A DNA stretch of 64,000 nucleotides from Spongorhabdus nitratireducens. Its GTDB lineage: Bacteria > Pseudomonadota > Gammaproteobacteria > Pseudomonadales > Endozoicomonadaceae. The notes beneath the pieces are model-generated. The model had not been told where the DNA came from. It did not search any database and saw only the letters and a program-made list of their open reading frames with translations. The position numbers were made by a program, and so were the translations under genes. Location of the stretch: assembly GCA_947387575.1 (NCBI GenBank), contig CANDOC010000001.1, positions 682,001 through 746,000 on the forward strand, read 5' to 3'. Within the stretch, counting starts at the first letter, position 1, and the number at the start of each line of letters is the position of its first letter. This document shows, in pieces, positions 1 to 9,102 of this stretch.

Positions 1-29
1 ACCTCTGGACCAATAGAAGTCCCTGATTC

Positions 30-653
30 ATGAAGAAGTTAATTATTAGTGCCGTTTCTACTGTTGTTCTCCTTTCCGGATGCGCTAGTAATTCTGATTC
101 TTTCAAGGAACGTCTGGCTCCGGAAGGTGTGGCCTACACCGAAGATCGCGTTTATGGGTATGACGCGCTTATTGTGGCCTATCGCACCGAGCGTAAGCTC
201 AAGCAACAGGCACCGGTCAATGTCTGTCTTGATGTCGAATTGAAGTCTGTGCAGGCCAGCTTTAGCGGTACCAGTACCGTGGTGGGCCCCGCTACCGGTA
301 ATCTATACACGACCAACAGCAAAACTACTGCTGATGCCAATAACCGGGTGAGAGGTATCGAAACTTTCAGCACCGGTACCGAGCAGCTCAGTATTTCAGC
401 GCCGGATGCCATCGGTCTGATGAATCTGACTTTTAACCTGAAGCATCAGGTGACTGTCCGCTATGTGGATGGTGTTCTGAAATTTAAATTCAGCAACCTG
501 AATTACGTACAAAGCAATGCCGGTTACGCCGCTGCAGGTAAATTCACCAACCAGGGCTTTGCTTCCTGGATTCCCAGCTTTGAAACAACTGCACTGCAAG
601 TCTACAACGCCACAGCCGACCGGGTTGCGGCCTGTGTTGCCGGTGATCTCTGA
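30..653 (+). CDS. Predicted outer-membrane or periplasmic lipoprotein, unknown function
   Basis: This 207-residue protein opens with a short basic segment, a hydrophobic stretch and a lipobox of the LSGC type with the acylated cysteine at residue 18. It should therefore be processed by signal peptidase II. The mature part is Ser/Thr/Ala-rich with no catalytic motif that I recognise, and holds two cysteines (near residues 66 and 202) that could form a disulfide. It stands alone, convergent with the small membrane gene downstream. The lipoprotein assignment is good; the function is unknown. Confidence 0.8.
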   Translation: MKKLIISAVSTVVLLSGCASNSDSFKERLAPEGVAYTEDRVYGYDALIVAYRTERKLKQQAPVNVCLDVELKSVQASFSGTSTVVGPATGNLYTTNSKTTADANNRVRGIETFSTGTEQLSISAPDAIGLMNLTFNLKHQVTVRYVDGVLKFKFSNLNYVQSNAGYAAAGKFTNQGFASWIPSFETTALQVYNATADRVAACVAGDL

Positions 654-668
654 TCATATTCAAACCGA

Positions 669-698
669 AACAAGGCCCGGACAAGTTCGGACCTTGTT
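669..698. terminator. Hairpin between two convergent genes
   Basis: A 7-bp stem (AACAAGG/CCTTGTT) is extended by a CCG/CGG pairing after one mismatch. It sits in the 53-bp gap between the converging lipoprotein and membrane-protein genes. There is no long T run on either side, so a role as a bidirectional terminator is inferred from position. Confidence 0.45.
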
Positions 699-706
699 AA
701 CCGCCC

Positions 707-1072
707 TTATTTAAAGGACGTAATGATATTCATCATTTGCTGCCTTTTCTCAACGTCCTGAATTTTCAGGGCAGCATCCAGTGCTTCGTTGACATAATAT
801 TCGCGGGTATCCGGCGTACTGCAATGTCTTAATTTTGGCAGGATCTTGTGAATCTGGTTAACCAGAAACTCATCGTTTTCCCCGTTTTCATTTTTTGCTG
901 TTTTAACCGCATCATCACAAAAATTTCTGACCGGGCTGGTAATGGCATCAAGGATTTTATAGAGATAATAAGCAAGGGGAATCAGTAGCGACAGACCGCC
1001 CGAAACGATCAGGAAAACAATTTTAAAGATTGAATTAAACGGGTTCCTTGCATAGGACAACAACAGCTTCAT
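707..1072 (-). CDS. Small membrane protein, unknown function
   Basis: The protein has 121 residues. A strong hydrophobic segment at about residues 12-40 predicts one or two closely spaced membrane helices near the N-terminus. A charged, probably helical cytosolic tail of about 80 residues follows. The ATG start is preceded by a GAGAAAG purine tract. I recognise no family. The opposite-strand frames here show no competing coding signal. Confidence 0.55.
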   Translation of the reverse strand: MKLLLSYARNPFNSIFKIVFLIVSGGLSLLIPLAYYLYKILDAITSPVRNFCDDAVKTAKNENGENDEFLVNQIHKILPKLRHCSTPDTREYYVNEALDAALKIQDVEKRQQMMNIITSFK

Positions 1073-1176
1073 GCACTTTCTCTTGCGGGAACGGATATCA
1101 GGTGAAAAGACCTGACAGATTATACGCCCTTCTATTTCGGCAAAAGAGTGCGGTAGCCACGTATCTTCACCCTCTT

Positions 1177-1214
1177 ATCTGCGAAGATCCGAAGACCCGG
1201 GATTCCTCGCAGAT
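1177..1214. terminator. Perfect 8-bp hairpin downstream of the dioxygenase-like gene
   Basis: ATCTGCGA and TCGCAGAT form a perfect 8-bp stem around a 22-nt loop, 14 bases beyond the stop of the minus-strand gene at 1228. No T tract follows, so it may be a transcript-end or processing structure rather than a classical intrinsic terminator. Confidence 0.35.
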
Positions 1215-1227
1215 GTGGCGCCAGGGT

Positions 1228-1575
1228 TTACAGGCCGCTTAAATCAATATCCACACTGTCACCCAGCCAGTAGGCGTACTCGGTATGATCCTGCAGATCA
1301 TCACCGGTAACCGGGTGAACTAATATCGATAGATCCTTACGTTGTTGGTCCAGCCAGGGTATCACCTGGTCAAACTCCTTGTGACTGAACAGAAGCTGAC
1401 AGCTCCAGCGGGTATGGGGGCCAACCAGCTTCTGATGCAGTCTGCCGACTTTCACATTTAAAGCCTGCTCTGCATCACTGCGCATCCGGGTCGCATGCTC
1501 GAGCGTTTCAGCATCAAAATAGATATGAGCGTGATAGGCCTTGTGGATATTGACGGGTCTTTTAGGGATTGTCAT
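1228..1575 (-). CDS. DOPA 4,5-dioxygenase family protein
   Basis: The 115-residue product matches the small DOPA 4,5-dioxygenase-like family in length and pattern. It has an early YHAHIYFD motif, a second conserved histidine in the GPHTRWSC region, and a third in LVHPVTGDDLQDHTEYAYWLG, the expected metal-binding histidines. Members cleave catechol rings extradiol-fashion; the bacterial substrate is usually unknown. I chose the ATG at 1575 over a longer frame because AAGGA lies 7 nt upstream and the extra N-terminal residues do not fit the family. It runs in the same direction as the LysE gene upstream (170 bp apart), so co-transcription is possible. Confidence 0.85.
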   Translation of the reverse strand: MTIPKRPVNIHKAYHAHIYFDAETLEHATRMRSDAEQALNVKVGRLHQKLVGPHTRWSCQLLFSHKEFDQVIPWLDQQRKDLSILVHPVTGDDLQDHTEYAYWLGDSVDIDLSGL

Positions 1576-1743
1576 TTTAACATCCTTAATAAAATGATTG
1601 ATGTTCTTTTTCGGTGTCCGGGGAGCGCTTGTTATTGTATGTAGCCACCATAAATACAGGGAGGCTTGATCATCGCCCCCTGCAGCGATACTAGCGAAAT
1701 GCATAATCGGATACCACTGCACCGACTATCGAGTCATCATCAG

Positions 1744-2382
1744 CTATTTCTGCGTCAGAATTAATGACGAGAAGTAAATCATGACCGAGCCCGACAATCG
1801 CTGTACCCAAAGCCCGACAGCCGATTGTTTGGAGGATGTTTTGATCTTTTCGATGGCATAGGTCATGGCCACAAACCAGGTAAAAATAATCGCTGCATGA
1901 ATAGCAACCAGCAGGAACGAATCCACAAACGAAAACGTGGCCGGATCGGTAAATTGCGGAAATGCGGCAAGGTAAAACATTGAAACCTTGGGGTTGAGGA
2001 TCTGGGTCAGAAAGCCTTCGGAGAAGAATGAAAGTCGAGACCTTTCTTCTTTTTCCCTTACAGCCTTGAAGTCAGTACCTGAGTTTTCAGGCTTCACTTT
2101 CCTGAAGGACTGAACAATGGCCTTGACCCCGATATAAAACAGGTAGCCGGCCCCCAGAATCTTGATAATGAAAAATAACTCGGCAGATTGCAGCAACAAC
2201 GCCGAAATCCCGAAGATCGAAAACATACCGTGAAAAAAGGTGGCTGAGGTCAGGCCCAGAATATTCAGCAGTGACGGTGCTTTACCATGCGCCGTTGCCG
2301 TCTTCAGGATCAGCACACTATTGGGGCCGGGAGAGATCACCAGTAACAGTGCAATAAGCGTAAATGTCAGGATTTCGTTCAA
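1744..2382 (-). CDS. LysE/RhtB-family amino-acid exporter
   Basis: The 212-residue protein has the LysE-superfamily signature near the N-terminus (LLLVISPGPNSVLILKTA) and about six hydrophobic segments, as usual for this family of 200-215 residues. Family members export amino acids or their derivatives across the inner membrane; the substrate cannot be read from sequence. The start is TTG, supported by an AGGGAGAG tract 5-6 nt upstream. A conserved LNPK segment (near residue 129) is present, so the protein looks intact. Confidence 0.9.
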   Translation of the reverse strand: MNEILTFTLIALLLVISPGPNSVLILKTATAHGKAPSLLNILGLTSATFFHGMFSIFGISALLLQSAELFFIIKILGAGYLFYIGVKAIVQSFRKVKPENSGTDFKAVREKEERSRLSFFSEGFLTQILNPKVSMFYLAAFPQFTDPATFSFVDSFLLVAIHAAIIFTWFVAMTYAIEKIKTSSKQSAVGLWVQRLSGSVMIYFSSLILTQK

Positions 2383-2478
2383 TGATCTCTCCCTGTTAGC
2401 TGGCGGGTGACGGAATGTTTATAGCCAGAACCATAGCAGATCAGTGCATCTATATGCACTGCATGCTTTGGATGCTCC

Positions 2479-3135
2479 TCATATGGCACCCTTTCTTTCC
2501 TCCTCTAACCTGGCCCGATACCCGACTACTGATTTCCCCATATATGTGACTTTCAGCTTAAGAACAATCTCGCTTACATCTATTTTATCAAGTGTTTCTT
2601 TGGGAATGTTAATGGTGGGGCTGCCCCAGTCTTTCGAGTCGACAAAAACAGAACAGGCATCAAAGCCAGGCTTTATGCTCAAGCACTCAGATCCTTTGAT
2701 TCTGACTTCCAGCACACTATTATGGAAAGCTACAGGCGTGAATTTGTGGTACATACCTGAAATACCGTAAAGCATCATATACAAAGTACAGCCTATTGAA
2801 GAAACCACAATTAGCGCACTAAACGCTTTCAATCCCAGCGTTTTTGCCAGGCTGGTTTCTTTCCCATAGCTCAGTGTTTCTCGAGGAACAATAGTACACT
2901 GCTGCATTTCCTCTTCATGCTTTAGTTTTGCATGTTCGTTCTCTTGAAATTTAATATATTCCTTCCTGAGCACATAAAGCACTAAAGAAATAGGTGGAAA
3001 AAAGCTGATAATAATCAGAATCCATGAGTATGATGTGCTCAGCTGAAAAGAAGAAAAATAGGTTATGACTGCAGAGTGGCAAGAGAGTGCGGCAAAAACT
3101 CCTATAGGAAAGTAGATCACATAATTCTTATTCAT
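2479..3135 (-). CDS. Hypothetical inner-membrane protein
   Basis: The protein has 218 residues from the ATG at 3135. A longer frame from a TTG at 3168 has no better ribosome site. There are two N-terminal hydrophobic helices (about residues 6-28 and 36-55), a charged cytosolic stretch with KHEEEMQQ, a third helix at about 105-125, and a C-terminal soluble domain with two cysteines about 14 residues apart. No family was recognised. It stands alone, followed by about 200 bp of apparently non-coding sequence before the catalase gene. Confidence 0.6.
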   Translation of the reverse strand: MNKNYVIYFPIGVFAALSCHSAVITYFSSFQLSTSYSWILIIISFFPPISLVLYVLRKEYIKFQENEHAKLKHEEEMQQCTIVPRETLSYGKETSLAKTLGLKAFSALIVVSSIGCTLYMMLYGISGMYHKFTPVAFHNSVLEVRIKGSECLSIKPGFDACSVFVDSKDWGSPTINIPKETLDKIDVSEIVLKLKVTYMGKSVVGYRARLEEERKGAI

Positions 3136-3375
3136 TTTGTAATTTATCTCGCATACTTCTGGGATCAAAGCGTGAGCTTATCAGATACGAATACTAAGGA
3201 AGGCCACCTGTAGCATTTGCAATAAATAATAAGGCCTATATTGAAATTGAGCACGGCGTAAAGGATGATCGTAAAAACTGACAGCCAACTTATCACATCA
3301 ATCAGTAACAAATTATAAATGACTGTCAGCTACTGCTATTGAGAATATGGTTTGCTCCTGAGTTCAGCTCACCCC

Positions 3376-4848
3376 CTACTCCAGCGTAATACCCAGCGCC
3401 TCGGCAACGCCTTTGCCATAACTTTCATCCGCCTGCAGACAGTTATTAATATGCCGCATCTGTATCTCACGGGGAGCAGGCCCGATCGACCGCGCGGTAT
3501 TATCGAACAACTGTTGCTGCTGTTCCGCTGACATCAGCCGGAAAAGATCGCCGGCCTGGGCAAAGTCACCGGTATTATCACTATGACGCCAGTGACCAGC
3601 GTCACCGTCCAGTTTAAGGGCCGGTTCTGCATATTGTGGCTGTTCAGCCCACTCATTCTGATCATTCGGCTCATAGCCCAGGGTTCCACCATGGTTGCCA
3701 TCCACTCGCATGGCTCCATCCCGGTGATAACTGTGGACCGGACAACGGGGTGCATTAACCGGGATCAGGTGATGATTGACGCCTAACCGATAGCGTTGTG
3801 CATCGCCATAGGAAAACAGCCGGCCCTGCAGCATTTTATCCGGCGAAAAACCGATACCGGGCACAATACTGGCCGGGTTAAACGCCGACTGTTCCACTTC
3901 AGCAAAAAAGTTCTCGGGATTGCGGTTCAGTTCCAGTTCACCCACGGGTTGCAGCGGATAGTCTTTATGGGGCCAGATTTTGGTCAGATCAAACGGGTTA
4001 TAAGGCACTTTGTCGGCATCGGCCTCCGGCATAATCTGCACCTTCAAGGTCCATTTGGGAAAGTCACCTTTCTCAATGCTGTCGAACAAGTCACGTTGAT
4101 GGCTTTCCCTGTCCTTGCCAATCAACGCCTCCGCTTCCGCATCGGTAAGATTCCTGATCCCCTGCTGGCTCTTGAAATGAAACTTGACCCAGAACCGCTC
4201 ATTATCAGCATTGATAAAACTGAAGGTATGACTGCCAAAGCCATGCATATGGCGATAGGTGGCCGGAATACCCCGGTCACTCATAACAATGGTCACCTGA
4301 TGCAGCGCTTCCGGCAGTGACGTCCAGAAATCCCAGTTATTTTTGGCGCTGCGTAAATTGGTTTTGGGATCTCTTTTAACCGCATGATTAAGATCGGGAA
4401 ACTTCAGCGGATCGCGCAGGAAAAACACCGGAGTATTGTTGCCAACCAGATCCCAGTTGCCTTCCTCAGTATAAAACTTCAGCGCAAAGCCACGGATATC
4501 CCGCTCGGCATCAGCGGCACCCCGTTCCCCGGCAACCGTGGTAAACCGGGCAAACAGCTCGGTCTCCTTGCCGATCTTTTCAAACAGCTTTGCCCGTGTA
4601 AAAGCGGTTATATCGTGGGTTACAGTAAACTTGCCATAAGCCCCCGAACCCTTGGCATGCATTCTTCGCTCGGGGATGACTTCCCGGTCAAAATGCGCCA
4701 TTTTTTCCAGATACCATACATCCTGTAACAGCTGCGGGCCTCGGGCACCGGCGGTCAGCACATCCTGGTTATGTGCAACCGGGCATCCAGATGCCGTAGT
4801 CAGGTTTTTGTCCGCCTGTTTTTTATCAATCTGGTTTTTATCAACCAT
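3376..4848 (-). CDS. katA: Monofunctional haem catalase, small-subunit (clade 3) type
   Basis: The 490-residue protein dismutates hydrogen peroxide to water and oxygen. The catalytic histidine is H64 in the [18 protein letters not shown] motif. The distal asparagine lies in [14 protein letters not shown], and the proximal haem tyrosine in [14 protein letters not shown] near residue 347. Length and motifs match small-subunit catalases of about 480-500 residues. There is no signal peptide, so it is cytoplasmic. The start is supported by GAGG 8 nt upstream. The gene lies 100 bp downstream of an isochorismatase-like gene on the same strand. A perfect 15-bp palindrome between them could be a regulator site or processing structure. 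Confidence 0.97.
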   Translation of the reverse strand: MVDKNQIDKKQADKNLTTASGCPVAHNQDVLTAGARGPQLLQDVWYLEKMAHFDREVIPERRMHAKGSGAYGKFTVTHDITAFTRAKLFEKIGKETELFARFTTVAGERGAADAERDIRGFALKFYTEEGNWDLVGNNTPVFFLRDPLKFPDLNHAVKRDPKTNLRSAKNNWDFWTSLPEALHQVTIVMSDRGIPATYRHMHGFGSHTFSFINADNERFWVKFHFKSQQGIRNLTDAEAEALIGKDRESHQRDLFDSIEKGDFPKWTLKVQIMPEADADKVPYNPFDLTKIWPHKDYPLQPVGELELNRNPENFFAEVEQSAFNPASIVPGIGFSPDKMLQGRLFSYGDAQRYRLGVNHHLIPVNAPRCPVHSYHRDGAMRVDGNHGGTLGYEPNDQNEWAEQPQYAEPALKLDGDAGHWRHSDNTGDFAQAGDLFRLMSAEQQQQLFDNTARSIGPAPREIQMRHINNCLQADESYGKGVAEALGITLE

Positions 4849-4876
4849 AAGATCAACCTCAGGAAATATGCTCTTT

Positions 4877-4914
4877 TACAAGTTGCTTTTTCTATCAGCA
4901 AAAAGCAACTTGTA
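4877..4914. repeat. Perfect 15-bp inverted repeat between isochorismatase-like gene and catalase
   Basis: Left arm 4877-4891 and right arm 4900-4914 are exact reverse complements around an 8-nt loop. The structure lies 28 bp upstream of the catalase start and 35 bp beyond the stop of the upstream gene. No T run follows the stem on the minus strand, so it does not look like a normal terminator. It could be a regulatory palindrome, an RNA processing site or an intercistronic repeat. Confidence 0.75.
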
Positions 4915-4948
4915 GCTCAGACCAAATTCGAGATCCGGGACGTATGGG

Positions 4949-5476
4949 TCAGGCTTTCAGTGCCTGTTCAAAGGGCGATAGCGTGACTCGGGTTGAAACC
5001 GCATGTAATGCGATGTTGTGAATCATTTCACTGATGGTGGTACAACAATCGGGCAGAATCGAAACCTTATACTTTTCAGCTGCTTTTGAAATCGCGGTAT
5101 GGGTAACACAGTTTTGAGTCATCATGCCGCAGATGAGCAACTCAGAGATATTTTTCTCAGCAAGAACACTTTCAAGCCGGGTTTGTTCAAAACCATCGGC
5201 AAATTCTTTAACAACCACTTCGGCGTCAGGCGCCCGCGCCATCACTTCAGGGTGAATTTCAGCGCCTGTCGTGCCTTTATTGAAAAACGGCGAAATGCCC
5301 ATTTCAGGGTTGGCTATATGCTGGATGTGAATCAGCTCCACACCCTGCTCTTTTGCTAATGAAATGGCCTGTTTAATGTTTAACAAAACCGTATCAGTAT
5401 TCCACAGGGGGAACTTGCCTTCAGGAAAGTAATCATTTTGAAGATCAACAAGCAGAAGCGCTTTATTTTTCATCAT
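4949..5476 (-). CDS. Isochorismatase-like cysteine hydrolase
   Basis: The 175-residue protein has the cysteine-hydrolase triad of the isochorismatase-like fold: D11 in LLLVDLQNDYF, K90 in EVVVKEFADGF and C123 in GMMTQNCVTHTA, with the usual non-proline cis-peptide region just before the cysteine. Members hydrolyse amides or imides such as nicotinamide, ureidoacrylate or N-carbamoyl compounds. Size fits the family; the substrate cannot be assigned. The start is the first of two adjacent ATG codons. It may be co-transcribed with katA downstream. Confidence 0.9.
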   Translation of the reverse strand: MMKNKALLLVDLQNDYFPEGKFPLWNTDTVLLNIKQAISLAKEQGVELIHIQHIANPEMGISPFFNKGTTGAEIHPEVMARAPDAEVVVKEFADGFEQTRLESVLAEKNISELLICGMMTQNCVTHTAISKAAEKYKVSILPDCCTTISEMIHNIALHAVSTRVTLSPFEQALKA

Positions 5477-5589
5477 GATTTATCACTGCGGGGAATGTGC
5501 CTTCAACATACAACAGTGGGCCTGAAATCTATGGCTTTTTTTAGATCAAAAGCTTCTTAAAATTTGCGCCCACTTCTCCAGAAGCCGCT

Positions 5590-6474
5590 TTATTTCACCG
5601 GCAAGACCTCTGCAATTTCATTATCCAGCATATCCAGAACACAGCTGAAACCGTGTACAGGCCGCCAGTTCAATGAATGCTGTGCTGCAGTGGAGTCGTA
5701 TACCCGGTCAAGCTGTTGTGGCAGATTCCAGCCCCTTTGCTTGAATGCTGCTGCAAGCTCCGGGGCATATTCTTTTATGACTCTGTCGGCTTGTTGATAC
5801 AGCTGCCGGCAACACAGTTTATTAAACGGCGTGCGGCCAGAGATAATAAAACGCCTGAATCCCTCCAGACGCTTTTCAACAGCACATTGATGAGCGCTCG
5901 CGACATCGCGGGCATCAATGCCGCGGGTCAGTCGATACACTGACATCAAATCGGCTGGTTCAGGGAAACAGCGCGATATCTGCAGCACGGTGACCGGTAA
6001 ATTGAATTCAGCCGCAAGCTGCTCAAGCCGGTGCTCGGCGGCTATTTTACTGGTGTGATAAACAGACTTGGGTTGTGGTGTTACCTGTTCATCAATCCAG
6101 CTCGCAACACCTTCTGCGATGCCTTTCGACGTTGATGCATAACCATACAGTGCAGTGGTACTGGTGAAGACAAAGTGTCTGATACCGGCCTGTATGCCCT
6201 GAAGCGCCAATGACTCAGTGGCCCTGATATTGATATTTTCAAATTCATCGTCGCTCACCAGCCCCACATGGGGCGCATGGAGTGCTGCGGTGTGGATGAT
6301 GACATCAACGCCCTCAACGGCTTTGCTGACAAGCGAGGCGTCCCGAATATCACCAATATAATCAGCCGTCGAACAGGGCATACGATCCAAGCCCGAGACA
6401 TCATGCGACTGCATCAGCTTGATATAGATGGCGCGCCCTATTCTTCCGGCGGAACCTGTGACCAGTATTTTCAA
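5590..6474 (-). CDS. NAD(P)-dependent epimerase/dehydratase, extended SDR family
   Basis: The 294-residue protein has an N-terminal Rossmann motif GSAGRIG (residues 7-13) and D30 at the end of strand 2, which favours NAD. It has FTST at 103-106 and the catalytic Y139-x3-K143 (YHTSK). This is the extended short-chain dehydrogenase pattern of sugar-nucleotide epimerases and related reductases. The C-terminal substrate domain gives no clear clue. The start is TTG, with a weak AGGT tract upstream, chosen because KILVTG must follow the initiator. The next upstream gene on the same strand ends 42 bp away. Confidence 0.85.
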   Translation of the reverse strand: MKILVTGSAGRIGRAIYIKLMQSHDVSGLDRMPCSTADYIGDIRDASLVSKAVEGVDVIIHTAALHAPHVGLVSDDEFENINIRATESLALQGIQAGIRHFVFTSTTALYGYASTSKGIAEGVASWIDEQVTPQPKSVYHTSKIAAEHRLEQLAAEFNLPVTVLQISRCFPEPADLMSVYRLTRGIDARDVASAHQCAVEKRLEGFRRFIISGRTPFNKLCCRQLYQQADRVIKEYAPELAAAFKQRGWNLPQQLDRVYDSTAAQHSLNWRPVHGFSCVLDMLDNEIAEVLPVK

Positions 6475-6515
6475 AAAATTGACCTATACGACTACTGCTT
6501 ATTGCCTATGCCTAT

Positions 6516-6962
6516 CTATCTGAACACTGACAGCTTCCGAACCCAGATATATACCGAGCCGACTGAGCAAACCAGTGTTAACGACAATAATAACAAGGCC
6601 GGTGCTGTCTGGTCTTGCCATGGCTGAAACCACTCGGGTTTGAGGCCAAGTGCCAGAAAGGTAGCAAAAGCAACCGATACAAAATGTGATGAGATCACCA
6701 GATAAAAGAACCAGGACTGTAGCCGACGCTTTCCGACTTCAACACAACTCAGGGTAAACAGAAGTGGCCATATAACTGACATTGCTGTGTATGAAATAGT
6801 GAGATTTACCGAGTACATGTCTGACTCAAGCGCATACCCGGTACTGAATGGCAGTACATAGGGCAGTGGATACAACAACAAACTCAGTGATTTATGTATC
6901 AGATAGATACCGACAGCAATGGGGAGCCAGCGGATACCCGGTGCTCCAGATAAGTTGCCCAT
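6516..6962 (-). CDS. Small four-helix membrane protein, unknown function
   Basis: The protein has 148 residues with four hydrophobic segments (roughly 12-34, 52-70, 82-105 and 118-143) and short loops, so it is an integral inner-membrane protein. An AAGGAA tract lies about 11 nt before the ATG. No family recognised. It is likely transcribed with the epimerase gene immediately downstream. Confidence 0.6.
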   Translation of the reverse strand: MGNLSGAPGIRWLPIAVGIYLIHKSLSLLLYPLPYVLPFSTGYALESDMYSVNLTISYTAMSVIWPLLFTLSCVEVGKRRLQSWFFYLVISSHFVSVAFATFLALGLKPEWFQPWQDQTAPALLLLSLTLVCSVGSVYIWVRKLSVFR

Positions 6963-7226
6963 AACGTTTAATTGTTCCTTTCTTTTCTTCCCTGAAGTTA
7001 TACCTACTAATAAACAGTATTATTGGAGGTCAAAACAGGGTATTTCAGGAACAAATTATTACCCGCCCCACCTTGTAAACTTTCGCCACCCATATACCAG
7101 CCGGGTAATTGTTCCCCTGGATCCAGCTTCGACCTTTGTCTAATTGCCTGAAACAAACGTCCGACTATCCTTGGAAGGTTTGCAGGGATCAGCCCTGCTG
7201 ATACATGTATTCAGGGAGATAAAATA

Positions 7227-7871
7227 ATGAATATAAATCATAAGCTTGCCGGCTATTTTATGCTCGCCTTGCTGGCAGCAATGGCAACCACCCAGTCATC
7301 TGCAGCAGGACTGAGTTTCAAGATGACGCTGGCCGGATCCAAGACAGAGGCATTGAAGGTCAAATTCACTGATGAAACCGTTGTTGCTGTTAACAAAGAC
7401 GCCAAATCACTGCACCCGCAGAACAGAGGCGAAGCATATTTGCAGAAAGTCTATGACAACTTTACTGCCGAACAAAGCAGCCTGACGGTTGAGGGCAATG
7501 TACTATTGGGCACGCAATGGCAGGATCAAATTCGTCAGCTGATCCTTGAAAATGGCATTACTCTGTATGACCGAACCGGCAGTAATGCCGAAATATCACT
7601 GATTGGTCGTACTGATCTGGTTTGTACTTCTGCTATCCCTATTGATGGCGTATGTGTCACATTGGAGCCTGTTCTGCTGAAACATGCCGGTGGCACCAAA
7701 TATGCGATGGAATACCAGCGCTCAGTTGATTTGCAGGGTGAACCAGGATTGGAAAAGTGGAGTGTCGACTTCTATGCGAAGGATGTCTACCCGACCGGAG
7801 GCGCCAGAGCTTTAGTATTTGAAGGCGGAGCCAAGGTCAAGGCATCGGTAAAAAAGCTGGCAAAAGATTAA
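7227..7871 (+). CDS. Secreted or periplasmic protein, unknown function
   Basis: The 214-residue protein has a classical Sec signal peptide with likely cleavage after SSAA near residue 27. The start has a purine-rich site (AGGGAGATAAA) upstream. The mature part is soluble and probably beta-rich. It has one cysteine pair in the centre (VCTSAIPIDGVCVTL) that may form a disulfide. No family recognised. It begins a group of small exported proteins running to about 12.3 kb. Confidence 0.65.
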   Translation: MNINHKLAGYFMLALLAAMATTQSSAAGLSFKMTLAGSKTEALKVKFTDETVVAVNKDAKSLHPQNRGEAYLQKVYDNFTAEQSSLTVEGNVLLGTQWQDQIRQLILENGITLYDRTGSNAEISLIGRTDLVCTSAIPIDGVCVTLEPVLLKHAGGTKYAMEYQRSVDLQGEPGLEKWSVDFYAKDVYPTGGARALVFEGGAKVKASVKKLAKD

Positions 7872-8000
7872 TCCATCAGATACCTGTCGTGATATTGGCA
7901 TTCAATCCTGAAATCGATATCACGGCAGCAAGTACAGCTAACATCTATAGTAAGCTTTGGTCATATAAACTGCCGGATTGAATAGATACGGCCCGAAGTA

Positions 8001-8990
8001 ATGTACAAAGCTGCCTGTGAAACCTGGATTGCCAGACGGGTTTATACCGTCAGAAATCTGCTTGCAATGCTGATTCTTGCCAGCCTGCCGGTTCAGGCAG
8101 TCGTAGAATATGCCGCTGAATACGACATTTCAGTCAATGGTAATGTCATAGGTAAATTATCCAGAGCATCGCAGCCGGGTTCTTCCACAAAGCTGAAGCT
8201 TGAGCTTTTTCCTGCAATTCTAACGTGCAGTGATAATCTTGAAACGACCTCACCCAGAATTCCTCAGAAAATTCCCCTGTGTCGCCTCGTCGGCATGTAC
8301 CAGACAGCCTGCAATTTGCTACAGCAATATGATTGCGTGGTCACTATTACTATTGAGCTGTCAGAAGACAGTCAGGGGCCTCATAAAATTCAGTTGCAGG
8401 TAACAGGAAGCGGCGTTTGTTTTGAATATGACCTGGATGCCTGCATGACCAGTAGCAGCTTTTGTGGTCAGCTTCCTGAGGCAGCCTCTCCACCCCAGGT
8501 TCTAACCAATGCCATGATCGCAACACGATCATCCGCTCAGTCTCAGACATCCGGAAACAGTTCATCTGAGGTAACTGCCTCGAAAATATCGACGCTGGAG
8601 CTGTTGCAGCAGTCGGTGAAGGAAGTGCTCGATGCTGCGCCGAAAGGCAGTTATTTTCTCTTTGCCACCCAACACCAGAAACTGTTAAACCGCTATAAAA
8701 TGGGCCAACTGGGGTCCGGGCCGGTACTCTGTCTGTTCTTCAATCCGATGGCAGCCAACTTTGAAGTGAAATCAGCGGACATTAACACCACCTCGGTTGA
8801 TTTGCTGGGTCAGCACCTGGTTTATGACGCCAACACAAGATATTTCATTATCCGCGACCCGGCCGGCATTACAGGCAGCGAAATCGTCCATACCTTTCAT
8901 ATTAATGAAAAGGACATGATTGATACCATAAGTTGCTACGACAGCACAGGCCGGCAGATCGTCTATAACGCCACAGAGCAAATGCTGTAA
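8001..8990 (+). CDS. Secreted protein with possible DUF3108-like N-terminal segment
   Basis: The 329-residue protein has a basic N-terminus, a hydrophobic core (NLLAMLILASLPVQA) and a likely Sec cleavage near residue 34. Right after it, the segment EYAAEYDISVNGNVIGKL resembles the opening of DUF3108-type periplasmic proteins. The similarity is weak and the cysteine-rich middle part (about nine cysteines) is different. A Ser/Thr-rich linker at about 173-195 precedes a C-terminal domain of about 130 residues. Function unknown. It is followed at 112 bp by another exported protein on the same strand. Confidence 0.6.
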   Translation: MYKAACETWIARRVYTVRNLLAMLILASLPVQAVVEYAAEYDISVNGNVIGKLSRASQPGSSTKLKLELFPAILTCSDNLETTSPRIPQKIPLCRLVGMYQTACNLLQQYDCVVTITIELSEDSQGPHKIQLQVTGSGVCFEYDLDACMTSSSFCGQLPEAASPPQVLTNAMIATRSSAQSQTSGNSSSEVTASKISTLELLQQSVKEVLDAAPKGSYFLFATQHQKLLNRYKMGQLGSGPVLCLFFNPMAANFEVKSADINTTSVDLLGQHLVYDANTRYFIIRDPAGITGSEIVHTFHINEKDMIDTISCYDSTGRQIVYNATEQML

Positions 8991-9102
8991 CTGAAGCAGG
9001 CAACCCTTACTGAAAATTAATCACAGCAGGCTTTAACAGGCTACGCTTCAGTACTATTGATTACTGTTTTTTTTGCGGCTTTCTGCCTGGCAGACAACTG
9101 CG

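Noticed and set aside
3796-4320. Long plus-strand open frame opposite the catalase gene
   Set aside because: It is a shadow of catalase codon structure with no ribosome site or protein-like features.
7131-7144. A 13-base string (ACCTTTGTCTAAT) shared with 11335-11347, considered as a conserved promoter motif
   Set aside because: A 13-mer match is expected by chance many times in 64 kb, and the flanks do not align.
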